Shown piece after piece: positions 1 through 10,169 of a stretch of DNA of 25,195 nucleotides. The DNA lies in assembly GCA_037447605.1 (NCBI GenBank), contig CM074821.1, positions 723,552 to 748,746 of the forward strand, written 5' to 3'. Made by a program: the position numbers and the translations under genes. The stretch comes from Zygnema circumcarinatum (taxonomy: Eukaryota; Streptophyta; Zygnematophyceae; Zygnematales; Zygnemataceae). The notes under the pieces are model-generated. The model was not told the DNA's origin and ran no database searches. It saw only the letters and a list, made by a program, of their open reading frames with translations. Position 1 is the first letter of the stretch. Each line of letters opens with the position of its first letter.

Positions 1-527
1 CTCTCTCTCTCTCTCTCTCTCTTACTTAGCATCTGTTGCTGTAACTGAAGAGGAAGGAAAAGAAGAAAGAAGAACAAGACAACAAACCACACAGCAAATA
101 CAAATACTAAGCCCAGCACTAAAAGACAAAGAAGCATCACTGACATCCCATCTACTCAACACTGACAATAGATCTTGAGTCTTAGCAGTGACAGTCTCTG
201 ATTGGCCAACTGCCCACTGAGAGGCCTGACTGACTACGTGGAGCCTTCGGATAGGTCAACTGATGATAATCGGCGGCATCTTGCGGCGCTTCCGAGTGCG
301 CCTTGCTGGATGGTGTGCCGTTCCGTGGGCCGCCAACGCATGGCGCCGCCGTCTCTCAATCTCCGTTGGCAGCTCCTGAATTCCGTTGATCCGTGACACG
401 GAAGATGCATACGTCAAGTACAATCGAACGGACGTGGATCCGTCGAACGCAGCTCCGTTACGCTACACCCAAGAAATTCGCCCCGATTTTGCCGAAACCA
501 CCTTTTTGTACGGTAACTCTGTGTTAG

Positions 528-790
528 CCGTACTATCCGTACTATCCGTACTATTCGTACCGCTAAAACCCTAAAATCCTAGAAACCATGAAACCGTACT
601 ATTCGTACTATCCGTACTTGCTGTACTAGCCGTTACGGGCTTCAGCAAAACTCACCGAATCTTCCCGCACTTGCCGCCGTAAGAGGCGCTCGCTCGTCTT
701 TCCTCCTTCTAGGCTCCGATACGACACGATACGATACGATACTGAATACGGTACGATACGGTACGATATGGTACGGCCCGATACGCACGG
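528..790. repeat. GTAC-based tandem repeats
   Basis: Two related blocks. At 528-630 a 9-mer of the type CGTACTATC recurs with small changes (CGTACTATT, CGTACTTGC). At about 719-785 the unit becomes GATAC or GGTAC in strings such as GATACGATACGATAC and GGTACGATACGG. Both share the GTAC/ATAC core that also occurs in the intergenic clusters near 8175-8980 and 17930-18007. Confidence 0.7.
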
Positions 791-1063
791 ACAAACATGA
801 ACTCTAGCATGAACTTAACAAGACCGACCGTCTATTGGTAACACGAACCTTCTATTTGCAAAAATCAATATTTTCGCAACATATTTGCCAAAACCATGGC
901 GAAAATATGAGGACTGTTGACTGTACTTGAAGGTGTTGTACTATTGTACGAAAACAAGAGCGCATCCGACGGATGTTGTACGAAACGGTCGGACCGTACG
1001 ACCACGGTGCGCGATGTGGTACGATCGGTTGGGTTCTTGTTGTTTTTTGGCTTTTGTTGTTCA

Positions 1064-1480
1064 AGGGGTTCAGGGGGACCTTTAGGGTTTTAGAGTTTGA
1101 CAGGATTTTAAGGGTTTTAGGTCTGCAAAGGATTTACGGTTTTGAAGATTTTAGAATTTTTAGGTTTTAGGGTTTGTAGGGTTTTCGGGTTTGTAGGGGA
1201 CTTAGGGTTTTTAGGATTTCAGGGTTTGTAGGGTTTTAGGGGATTTAGGGTTTGGGGTTTCAGGGATTGTAGGGTTTTAGGGTTCGTAGGGGATCTAGGG
1301 TTTAGGGTTTCAGGGTTTGTAGGGTTATAGGGTTTGTAGGGACTTTAGGGTTGAAGGTTCAGAGTTTGTAGGGTTTTCGGGTTTGTAGGAAATTTAGGGT
1401 TTTTAGGGTTTTAGGGTTTGTAGTTTTAGGGTTTGTAGTTTTAGGGTTTGTAGGGATTTTAGGGTTCTTAGGGTTTCAGC
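1064..1480 (+). repeat. degenerate interstitial telomere-like array (TTTAGGG family)
   Basis: About 400 bases in which AGGG recurs every 7 to 15 bases, in contexts such as TTTTAGGGTTTG and TTGTAGGGTTTTAGGG. Perfect TTTAGGG units occur but are interleaved with TTGTAGGG variants, so this is a decayed or variant plant-type telomeric repeat rather than a functional telomere. The G-rich strand is the plus strand throughout. Confidence 0.75.
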
Positions 1481-1537
1481 GTTTGTGGTAGAACATTTTA
1501 AAGAAAAACAAAAGCGATATGAGACGAAGAATCGAAG

Positions 1538-1670
1538 CAACAAATAATATCGTTGCTGGCACAATATCGCGATAATATCGGCGTCAAAACTGTATCGGTA
1601 CTAACTACCAAAGAATGCAGAATATGATATCGGAGTATCGAAATATCAGGAATTAACTGTATCGTTAACC
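1538..1670. repeat. ATATCG-rich dispersed repeat, copy 1
   Basis: Contains multiple AATATCG/GATATCG words, including ATATCGTTGCTGGCACAATA. A related stretch near 24365-24430 carries ATATCGTTGCCAGTACAATA in the same orientation, followed in both cases by ACTACC. No coding capacity was recognised. Confidence 0.5.
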
Positions 1671-1768
1671 TATTTTCTTTTTTTTCCTTGCCTGCTGCTC
1701 TGCCCTGCCCTGCCACGTGGCGCCCTAAGCCTACTCGTGCCCTACGGCCCTAGCTACCCCTAGCTCCC

Positions 1769-4700
1769 CTACTGCACCACCCTCACCCCAACTCCAAAGT
1801 CGGAGTAAGCAGACGCATTCGCCCCCTTGTCTCGTGAAGAAGAGCTGCGGCTGGAAGACTTGTACAGCTGCAATGACTGCTCCGGAATGAACAGCATGTC
1901 TGCAAAAAAACCCAACTTCAAAAACGCATCAAATGCGAACATTTGCTATTCAGAAAGGGGAATTACTTGCAGGTTTCGCACAGATGATGCGAAATTTCAC
2001 TTTTGCCCCTTCCTTCCTTCCTTCATGCATTCCTTCATTCCAGCGACCCTCACCGCGTTGCCTTGTTGCAATGTGAAGCGTGTCCAATGTGATGATGCCA
2101 TCTGTCAATGCGAGAAGCTCACACTGCACCTCCGCTGTCCCATTGGGGGGGACGCGCCTGCACCCTCAAAGAAAGAAAGAAAGAAAGGAAGAAAGAAAGA
2201 AACAAAGAAACAAAGAAAAAAAGAAAGAAACAAAGAAACAAAGAAAGTAAGGCGAAGTTGTGGACCGATCAATGCATGTTCTATGCTTCCCCCCCATGAA
2301 CCATTGCCACATTTGCAACATGAACCATTGTCCCCATGATTCCGGGGACGAACCCGATGGGCACGACCGACTGCAGCCACAAGTGTGAACGCTCCGGAAG
2401 CTGGTCTGCAAGCAGCTCTGCTGCTGACGTGGCCCTCTCCATGACTCCACTTGTCTGCAGCCGCAGACTCTCAAATGCGGCACTCGGAATTCCCAACAGA
2501 CTTTCCATGCGATGTACGGGCGGGAGGGATACGATCCGTGACAGGAAGGACGATGGCTGCATCCACAATGCAACTCTGACTAAGAGCACAGCAAAACCCA
2601 TTCGAGTTTTCAGACTCAAATCTCGCCTTCTAAGGGCAAATGCCCTTAGTCTAAATGCAAAAAGCATCAGTAAACAGTTTGTTTGTTTGTTGGTTATTTC
2701 CGACTCACCGGGCGACCCTGACTTGTAGTCGACCGAGCCATCCTTTTGCTTGCTCCACTTCCTTCCCAAACACCTCCCACTTGCTTTCTCTCCCCATCTC
2801 CCTCCTTCCCTATCCTGCTTTTTCCTCCTCCAAATTCCTCTCTCGTCGTTGAAATCTCTACCCTTGTCGCACCTTCTCCCTTTGAGTGATCCATTCCCCC
2901 AACATCGTTCTCAGCACTGAATTCAATAGTCTCCCCCTGCCGCTGCGAGCCCCTTGGACTGGTGGGGAAGGAGAGACGGGAGAGAGCAGTAGAAGCAAGT
3001 GAACTAGGGGCTAACAGAGTGAGGTTAAGTTCAGCAGATGTTAAGTTTGTGGCCCGGATTGTAACCATCTGCAGCAGAAGCGATAACATAAGGAGGAGGT
3101 GAGAATGGACAAATGATTGGAGAGAAGAACAAAGGAAATGTGAGCCTCCGAACATGCTGCTAAGAAGAAGAAGCTATAGTAAGCCGAACTGGAGAAGGTT
3201 TACCTGAGGGGCAAAGTTTGATGAATCAGAAATGGAGGGGTTTGAATCATCCAAAGTGACTGAGAGAAGGAGGTCTCGGGGAGACCGAGGTTGCCACGTC
3301 AGCGCATGGCGGTAGTACAATCTCGACTCTGCCATGCTCCGCATAGCCACCCACATTCGAGTTTTGGAATTTTGGGTTCCTTTTTAAAAGATTTTGAAGG
3401 GATAATTAGACCCAACTTTGAGAGGTAGAATGACTCTATTTACCTGAATGCGAACACCTGCATGCGATTACCACTGAATACTCCCACTCCACCGTCTCCT
3501 CCACTCCTCCCCCCGAGTCTGAACCCCGTCTTCCTGCTGCTTCTCCCATAGATTCTAACCGGTGAGATGGACCCCCTTTCGCTTGTTTCGGAGCCGTGAT
3601 ATTTAGAGATACGTTACTGGAAATTCCGGGAATGGCAGATGTGGCGGGACGGAGAACAAAGGAATGCTGCTCACCGGGCCTGTCAGCATATAGGGAAAGT
3701 CTGTCAAGTCTACCATCTGAAGCAAATTGCTAGTCTATAACTTCCCCTGAATCCGAGAGTTTTTGTATAACAATAGAAGAAATTATATTCTATAACAGAA
3801 GAGACGGTGATGAATTGCCACGGAGGCAAATGGCAAACTAGACTATGTGCTACATCAGAAACCTCCATAATCCTAACCCCCCAACGGTCGCCCTGAACCC
3901 AGAATGAACCGGCTTAATCTCGAGTTTTAAGACTCGTATCTTAACCAGAATCTGAAAGGCAAGTGGGGAAACAAGCCCATCACCTGAGAGGCAGACCTGG
4001 AAGCTCCTCTCCTTCTCCTGCCTCTACTGATGCGACCTGCACAGGGAGAGGGCCTCCCCCTAAAGCATGTGGGTGGCATTCCATGTTAATGCTGTCAATG
4101 TATAGCACCAAATCTGAAGTCTCCTTCTCCTCCGGTAGTATGTTCTGCAGCACAGACCCAAAGAAACGCAGCCACCAAATGGGCCCTTAAAACTCAACTC
4201 GTAGTTAAACATCTTTTCATTCATTTTTGTCATGATGATGTGCTTGTCAGAAGCATTCTTGCAGGAAAGCTCACCTCTACAAGGATGCAGACGAGATCTT
4301 GCATGTTACATGCTGCAGTATAACTCTCGATGAACAGCGGCTGAAGAACGGAAAGGGGGCGCATCCATCGCCTTCCGGGCACATAGCAACCCTCCAATCC
4401 GCACTGGCCAGAAAACCGTTGTGGCTCTAAATTCGCAGCACGGAAAGATAGGAGCCCCTCGGCCCCAACTGCCCCAACATCTCTCTGTGCACCGACCAAG
4501 TCGAGTTCGGTGAGGGAGTGAGGGTGGGAGAGGAGAGGAGGGAGAGGGGAAACGGGAGGGGAGAGGGAGAAAGATGAGCTTGGCAATCTCGAAATGGAGA
4601 AGCCGAAGGAGGAGGAGGAGGAGGAGACTGAGAGGAAGGAAGCGGGAGAGGACCAAGAGTTGCTAAAGGAAGCATTAAGTGCGTTTGCAGAAGGAGGGTT

Positions 4701-5982
4701 TGAAGTTCTTTCTATGGGGAGTAGCCATTGCTGCAATTGGTTGATTGGTTCTCGGACAACTCGGTGGGAGTGATTGGGAGCAGATGGTTTGGGAGAGGGA
4801 AGGGGGGAAGTAGAAGGAGTTGTGAGGATATCATCGCTATCTTGGGAGATAGTCTCCACTTGCTCATATTGCAGCACTTCGAGTACTGCATCGGGAGTGA
4901 GCACGTTGGTGTCTACACACACCTCCAAAAGCACCTGCCATAACCAGCACTACACATAAATGCCTGAAAATAAACAAAGAAGCAAATAAACAGATAAAGG
5001 AACATTGCTAAGAATGAAAGTATTCACTCACTGCAACATCGCCGCTTGGTAGAGCACATGTTGCAACAACTCTTCGTGCTAAACCTCCGCCACTCCGAGG
5101 ATCGAACTGGGGTTCTTCTATGGTCAATGGAGTGCATCCATAGTTCCCTAATCTTGTGGAAGATTCCCTCCCATGCCCATCTGCATCTGCTTCATCCGCC
5201 GCATCTCCCTTCCCCACAGAGATGGTGGGAGGGTTAAACCTGCTCCCTCCCTGTCGCCTAAACCCCATCCCCAGCAAGCCATGTAGCCGCTACATGTCAG
5301 TGTTCTACTGCATGCAAACATACATTACATACGTTACATTATTTACATCTCAGCATGCTCAGATTTCTTTAGAGCTTTTTAAATAAAAATAAATATAAGA
5401 TAGAGATAGAAATAGATAGATAGAGATGATAGATATAGATAAAGATAGTGATGAATATGAATAGAGATAGAGATGATAGAGATAAATAGATAGATATAGA
5501 TAGATAGATGGATAGAGATGTGTAATTCAGCTTACCCCCGTTGGGCAGTCGGATCTGTTATTCGCACATAGTAATGCGAGCGTTCCGCGGCTTCATAGAG
5601 GAGTCTACTCCTCCTTTCATGGCCCTCTTTCTTCACAGAGCTCATCCTCTTGTAGTATCCGGGGTCAAGGACAGATCTCCTCTTTATTGAATTTGACTTT
5701 CCAAGAGTTGGAGAAGACAACCCCCCCCCTCCTTCCTCTCCTCCAGACCCAACTCTTCGGAAATTGAGAGACCCATCTGCAGATATCGACTGAGACCGAC
5801 GATGCTCTCCAGCAGTGAGAATAAGAGGAGTTTCGTCAGGTTTATCGAACTCAAGAGCTGCTTCAGGGGCGACCAATTCCGATATGGAGGGATCAAGAGG
5901 GGTGATGTGCACAAGAATGTGCAGCAGTTCACCTGGAATTTCACAGCGGAACTAAGTACATGAGGATGGAGTTGATGGCACG

Positions 5983-6015
<33 letters not shown>

Positions 6016-7950
6016 GGGGGAGAGAGGGGAGGGGAGGAGGGAGAAAGTGGAGTTGGAGAGAGAGAAAGAGAGAGAGAGGGGGAGAGAGAGTGGGGGAAGA
6101 GAGTGGAGGGGAGGAGGGAGAAAGTGGAGTTGGAGAGAGAGAAAGAGAGAGAGAGGGGGAAGAGAGGGGAGGGGAGGAGGGAGAAAGTGGAGTTGGAGAG
6201 AGAGAAAGAGAGAGAGAGGGGGAAGAGAGGGGAGGGGAGGAGGGAGAAAGTGGAGTTGGAGAGAGAGAAAGAGAGAGAGAGGGGGGAGAGAGGGGAGGGG
6301 AGGAGGGAGAAAGTGGAGTTGGAGAAAGAGAAAGAGAGAAAGAGGGGGGAGAGAGGGGAGGGGAGGAGGGAGAAAGTGGAGTTGGAGAGAGAGAAAGAGA
6401 GAGAGAGGGGGGAGAGAGGGGAGGGGAGGAGGGAGAAAGTGGAGTTGGAGAAAGAGAAAGAGAGAAAGAGGGGGGAGAGAGGGGAGGGGAGGAGGGTTTT
6501 TGGAGAGTGGAGTTGGAGAGATGATGGACAGAGGGGCTGGTGAGTGGGAGAAAGAGAATTCGTTGCACCTTGAAAGACAGCATTTCTTCCGAGTTTGGCG
6601 AGGGAAGCAGCATCTGGGCTTTCATCCCAGTCGTCCGGCACCGGCCCTGCGAATTGAAGGCAAAGAGGCAGGAAAATTGAGAAAAAAAATTTAGGGTCAA
6701 TATGTGCGTTGATAAAGTACAATGTAGAGTGTGTTTGAGAAGATGGTCAGCAACTAACAAACCAACCAATGTTTCTTGACGCAATTGCCTTCCACAGCTC
6801 AATTGGTAGACCTCCAAATTCGGATCGAACTTTGCATAATTCATTATTGCAGAGTTAACGTTACAAATTGGTTATGATGATCTCAAGGATCAAACTCTAC
6901 CAACGAGTTGGGCTCATGAAATATTCAAGAGGGAGAACAAGCTCGGGTACAAGGAAAGCGCAATCAGTAATACATAGCAGCAGGGCTGGAAATAAACGGA
7001 GGAGCCTAAAGGGCCATAAAGGTCGATAGAATTCTAACGTTCACAGTTTTTCAGCACCGCCTGCCAACATTTGAGCTCCTCACCGAGGATCAAGTTTTTG
7101 AAAAAGAGGTGTTCCATCAATGAAGCAAAAACCAAATCGCACGGAACTTTGACCCATTCTCTCCAGGATTGACCTAAATATTCCTTTGAGGAGACATTCC
7201 AATCAAGTCAAGTCAAGTCAAGTCAAGTCTGTCTTGACTTAAAGTCAGACACGCTTCTACTAGCACGCCTCTAATCCGTATCGTTGTTCTGAACAGCACA
7301 TGGATTAGAGGGGACAATGTGGTAATGACGATGCTTAATTACGCAATTATTGCTTATTTTCGCTTTATACATTGCAATAACAGCAAATGTACCACGATCG
7401 CAACACATTTGCGACCTTTTGCAGTTTTTTTGGCTGCCTTATTGTCAAAAATCTCATCATTGATCTGACCATTAATAAGTCACAATTTAGCCATGTCGGG
7501 CAGCTCACTAAGCCTTCACTTCTACTTAGCAAAGCGTTTCCACACTTACTCTATCTCCAACATTAACGGGCAAAAAGGAAAAAAAATTAAAAACCATTAC
7601 ATTCCCTTAGACACATGCACTGCAGACTAAGAAACACAACTTCATCTTGCCTCTCAAAACACAAACAAAAGCGCTTAATGTGCGCTTTCAAATCCTCTTC
7701 AAGCCCGTCCAAAACGCTAGAACCCAGTCCCAGATTTCCCACCTTTGAAGATAATAACCCCTCCTTCAGAGGGCAGCACGGTGGCGTGGCCCTCCAGCGG
7801 CATCATGGAGTGAGCCCGCCGATTCTCCCCAAAGGAGGCCGAACGCCCTCCTTCTCCCACCTTCGCATCGCCGCTGCTAAGAGGGTAATAGGACGCACTG
7901 CTTGGCGGCCCTGCATCCCCTCCCGCAGCGTCCCGCTCGCTGGACGCCAT
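1769..7950 (-). CDS. TRIPP: TRIPP-like TRAPPII complex subunit, 12 exons
   Basis: Homologue of the plant TRAPP-interacting protein TRIPP (Arabidopsis At3g17900), a TRAPPII subunit acting in post-Golgi traffic. Exons in transcript order: 7950-7743, 6646-6569, 5932-5536, 5239-5032, 4934-4275, 4144-3984, 3679-3444, 3328-3204, 3068-2709, 2556-2320, 2123-2054, 1899-1769; total 2871 nt, 956 residues, all phases consistent. Family-like blocks: PVPDDWDESPDAASL (about 71-85), GGGLARRVVATCALPSGD (near 280-295), LLSFRAANLEPQRFSGQCGL and VPGRRW (458-487), GEQHSFVLRPA (after 570), YSVVIACRCSHSESRLYYRH (about 640-656), IRATNLTSAELNLTLLAP (from about 694), HLWLQSVVPIGFVPG, LTDGIITLDTLHI and FIPEQSL near the C terminus. 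Residues about 390-440 are Ser/Pro low complexity. The start at 7950 was chosen because the frame further upstream is only GA-repeat translation. Uncertain: exon 4 acceptor (5239 or 5257) and exon 10 donor (2320 or 2326). Family assignment rests on remembered sequence. Confidence 0.8.
2166..2249. repeat. (GAAA)n microsatellite in TRIPP intron 10
   Basis: Imperfect GAAA/CAAA tetranucleotide run on the plus strand. In the sense direction of TRIPP (minus) it is CTTT-rich and lies about 45 to 125 bases upstream of the exon 11 acceptor, so it adds to the pyrimidine-rich upstream region of that intron. Confidence 0.85.
5390..5520. repeat. (GATA)n microsatellite in TRIPP intron 4 region
   Basis: Imperfect GATA/GATAGA run of roughly 130 bases, mixed with AAATA, lying in the intron between TRIPP exons 3 (ends 5536) and 4 (starts 5239). 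It begins 16 bases beyond the exon 3 donor in the sense direction. Confidence 0.85.
5978..6510. repeat. 63-bp purine minisatellite in TRIPP intron 2
   Basis: The word AGTTGGAG recurs at 6051, 6128, 6191, 6254, 6317, 6380, 6443 and 6511, giving spacings of 77, 63, 63, 63, 63, 63 and 68. The unit is nearly all purine on the plus strand. Because 63 is a multiple of three, several long open frames cross the array on both strands; these are not genes. Two internal variants (GAGAGAGAAAGAG and GAGAAAGAGAAAGAG types) alternate in the last units. Confidence 0.95.
7203..7228. repeat. TCAAG pentamer repeat with inverted end
   Basis: Five tandem copies of the pentamer AAGTC/TCAAG, followed after a few bases by the complementary word GACTTAA. 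A small hairpin could form. It lies in TRIPP intron 1. Confidence 0.8.
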
Positions 7951-7969
7951 CACATCTGCATGAGGAGGC

Positions 7970-8065
7970 GAGAGAGGGGAGCGGGAGAGAGGGAACGAGG
8001 AGGGAGAGAGAGGGAGAGAGAGAAAGAGAGAGGGGGAGAGAAGGAGCGAGAGGTAGAGGAGACCA
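7970..8065. repeat. GA-rich tract upstream of the TRIPP start
   Basis: Imperfect GAGAGGGA repeats on the plus strand, so CT-rich in the TRIPP sense, immediately upstream of the chosen start codon at 7950. A minus-strand frame continues through it to 8157 but encodes only Leu/Ser/Pro repeat, which is why it is treated as leader. Confidence 0.7.
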
Positions 8066-8174
8066 AGGAGGTGTTTCCGTTGGCTATGGCGGAGGCCGGC
8101 CTTGGCTGCAGGAGGGGCGCAAGGCAGCCATGGCCATGGCGGGAGGGAGCTGCTCAAGAAGTTGCAGAGCCATT

Positions 8175-8978
8175 GTACGGTCCGTACTGTAACTCTTCTC
8201 GCTAGGTAACAGGGACGTGCCGTACAAGAATCCCGTACGATGGGATGCCATGTCAGCCTGTTCGTACAGAACCGCTATAGGTTGAACACATAAGAAATTA
8301 AAGATTTTGGCCTCTCAAAGAAAAAAAACTTTCGAAATCGTAGTTCAAATAAAAAGATTTTGCTTTTTGTTTCTTTTTTCTTTTTGTGAAACGAGTCCGT
8401 GTTCAATGCGAATCAAATGCGAATCCAGTTGATCCAGTGGATCCAATAGAATCCAGTTAGACATTGAACAATTAACTGCCAGTTGCGTTCAATTTCACTT
8501 TACTCTGCATCCACGGATCAACACAGATTTTGGCAAATCGCAAAGCGTTGACCCACTTCTGGTTTCCTTTGCCGTACGGTGATGGAATCCATTTGCACCG
8601 TACGGTAATCGTTGATCTGGCGAAAAAAGTCGTACGGCGAAAATTGGGCCGAAGTGAAGGAAATCCCTCAAACTGCCTTGAATATTGCGAAGCAAAATTA
8701 GGAATCCAGACGTGTAAGCGAAAACATTGAATTTTTGAGCTTCTGAACTTTCGTTTCTTTTCAAGTTCTCAAGTTCCAAAACATCCGATTTCGTCTTTTT
8801 CAATTAAACATTGAACAATTAGTAAAAAAAAAAATGTTCGATTTCTCAACCTGATTGGTAGTAGGGTAGCAGTTGTAAAACGAAATGAAGCTAGGATAGA
8901 AATTTGTTTTTTTGTACGGTCAGTATGAAAAACAAATTTTCGGTTCGTACAGGCTAAACTTCTACGTACGGTCCGTAC
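8175..8978. promoter_or_regulatory. GTACGG cluster bracketed by two GTACGGTCCGTAC inverted repeats
   Basis: The 13-mer GTACGGTCCGTAC (6-base arms GTACGG and CCGTAC around one T) occurs at 8175-8187 and 8966-8978. Single GTACG or CGTAC words occur between them near 8222, 8236, 8573, 8598, 8631 and 8915. GTAC is the core of SBP/SPL-type factor sites in green plants; a regulatory role here is only inferred. It could equally be a decayed repeat family. Confidence 0.3.
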
Positions 8979-9062
8979 ACGTCTGAGTAGCCTTGTACTT
9001 TAGGGTTGCATCAGCCTGCACATTACAGGTGCACTTGTCCAGTGCTTTCTCTAAACTTCTGT

Positions 9063-9330
9063 CTTCTATATTTTGCATTCTGTATGCAAAATGTAAGATG
9101 TAAAATGCAGAGTGCATTCTGCACATTCTTCATTATTCATTCTGCATTTTACATTTTTAATTCACGATGAAAATGCAGAAAAAAATGCAAAATGAAAAAT
9201 ATACAGTGCAGAATGCAATTCTTTACACTTGGCATTTGCATTCTGCATGCAAAGTGCCAAACGCCAAATGCAGAGGGCGTTCGATACCCTCCGCATCACA
9301 CATTCTGTATTTGAATGTTCCATTTGCAAT
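9063..9330. repeat. TGCATTCTGCAT-type self-complementary repeat patch
   Basis: TGCATT, ATGCAA, AATGCAGA and TCTGCATT words recur on both strands every 8 to 20 bases over about 270 bases. The region is full of short inverted repeats, such as TGCATTCTG against CAGAGTGCA. No coding content recognised. Confidence 0.6.
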
Positions 9331-9358
9331 CAAACTGCAGTGCGGGATGCAGGTCGAG

Positions 9359-9367
9359 AAACCCTAA
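9359..9367 (+). promoter_or_regulatory. telo-box-like site AAACCCTAA
   Basis: The word AAACCCTAA lies at the left edge of a CpG-rich patch upstream of METTL1. Telo-boxes are known promoter elements of translation-related plant genes. In a genome with many TTTAGGG-derived repeats a chance match is likely. Confidence 0.2.
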
Positions 9368-10169
9368 AACGAGCGAGAGCGGCAGCGATGGCGGTGCAGC
9401 CGCGCGAGCCCAAATTTTGATGCTGGTTCGCGCCGCCACCGCGCCAACGCCGCTTTTGAGCTTCTGCGCCTCCGATTCTGGGAGGCAGCGCTGACGGAGA
9501 ACTCGTCATCAATACGGCTATTTTCAAGTGTAATTAGACGGAAACCGGGAGGAGAACGCTGGTGCAGCTTGGCATTAGAGGGTTGGGAATTAGGGTAACT
9601 TAGCTTTATATTTCTCTATGATAGTAAGCTGCTGTACTGAGGAGAGAGGCGCTTCCAGCAGCGAGGATACCACCCTGCAATGCTGCCAAAAATTTGTATT
9701 TCAGTTTTGCAGTCTTGATTCTACCGTTATTTTTCAGAATTTGCTGTGCGAAGTGACAGTGCTGCAACTGTAGGAAAACGCTTAAGGGGGATTAGCCAAA
9801 TTTGGTGAAGGAGCCGACAATGAAATGTGAGGACGCCTTGGATGGTCCCATGTGCTCTTGCCACTTCTTTGATAATGGCATAATTGCCATCATAATAATA
9901 TCATCATCATAATGTCAAGGAACATCTAATACCCTCTCACATTTCAAACTTTGAATGATAAATACTGTCACGAGCAATGATCAGGAAGTGAGCAATGAAG
10001 CGTGTACAATGTCACGAACAACCATATGAACATTTCCAATCATGAGAAAGTACAGGAGGGGAGAACGCTTCTTAGCCAAATAACCACTTTTTTATTTTAG
10101 ATGGCCCAAATCTGAAACTGCGTTCAGTGGGCTCTTCGTCTCGCCAAATTTCCGTGGATTTTTCGGGGG

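Larger units (their letters stand above)
1..1768. other. gene-free repeat-rich stretch left of TRIPP
   Basis: No coding exon was recognised. The segment opens with a (CT)n run (1-21), followed by about 450 bases of unremarkable sequence. Then come GTAC-containing tandem repeats (about 528-790), a CGTACGG-rich patch (about 940-1025), a TTTAGGG-like array (1064-1480) and an ATATCG-rich repeat (about 1538-1670). The short frames here have no family-like content. Confidence 0.6.

Noticed and set aside
3675-3729. A plausible minus-strand mini-exon reading MVDLTDFPYMLTGP followed by a good GTGAGC donor
   Set aside because: The alternative acceptor CTGACAG at 3680 gives GEQHSFVLRPA and a continuous 78-codon exon matching the family, so the mini-exon is chance intron sequence.
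5046-5120. Second tRNA-like pattern (CTTGGTAGAGCA and GGATCGAACT)
   Set aside because: It is antisense to TRIPP coding exon 4, whose reading frame explains the sequence.
5684-6844. A 386-codon minus frame and several plus frames (5960-6694 and others) in the GA satellite
   Set aside because: Pure Leu/Ser/Pro or Arg/Glu/Gly repeat caused by a 63-bp period. The real TRIPP exons on either side use a different path.
6790-6850. tRNA-like A-box AGCTCAATTGGTAGA followed by GGATCGAAC
   Set aside because: The spacing to the B-box-like word is far too short, and no acceptor or anticodon stem can be drawn; it lies in TRIPP intron 1.
8495-8803. 102-codon minus frame in the GTACGG segment
   Set aside because: No family resemblance, lies across repeated words, and no splice partner was found; likely chance.
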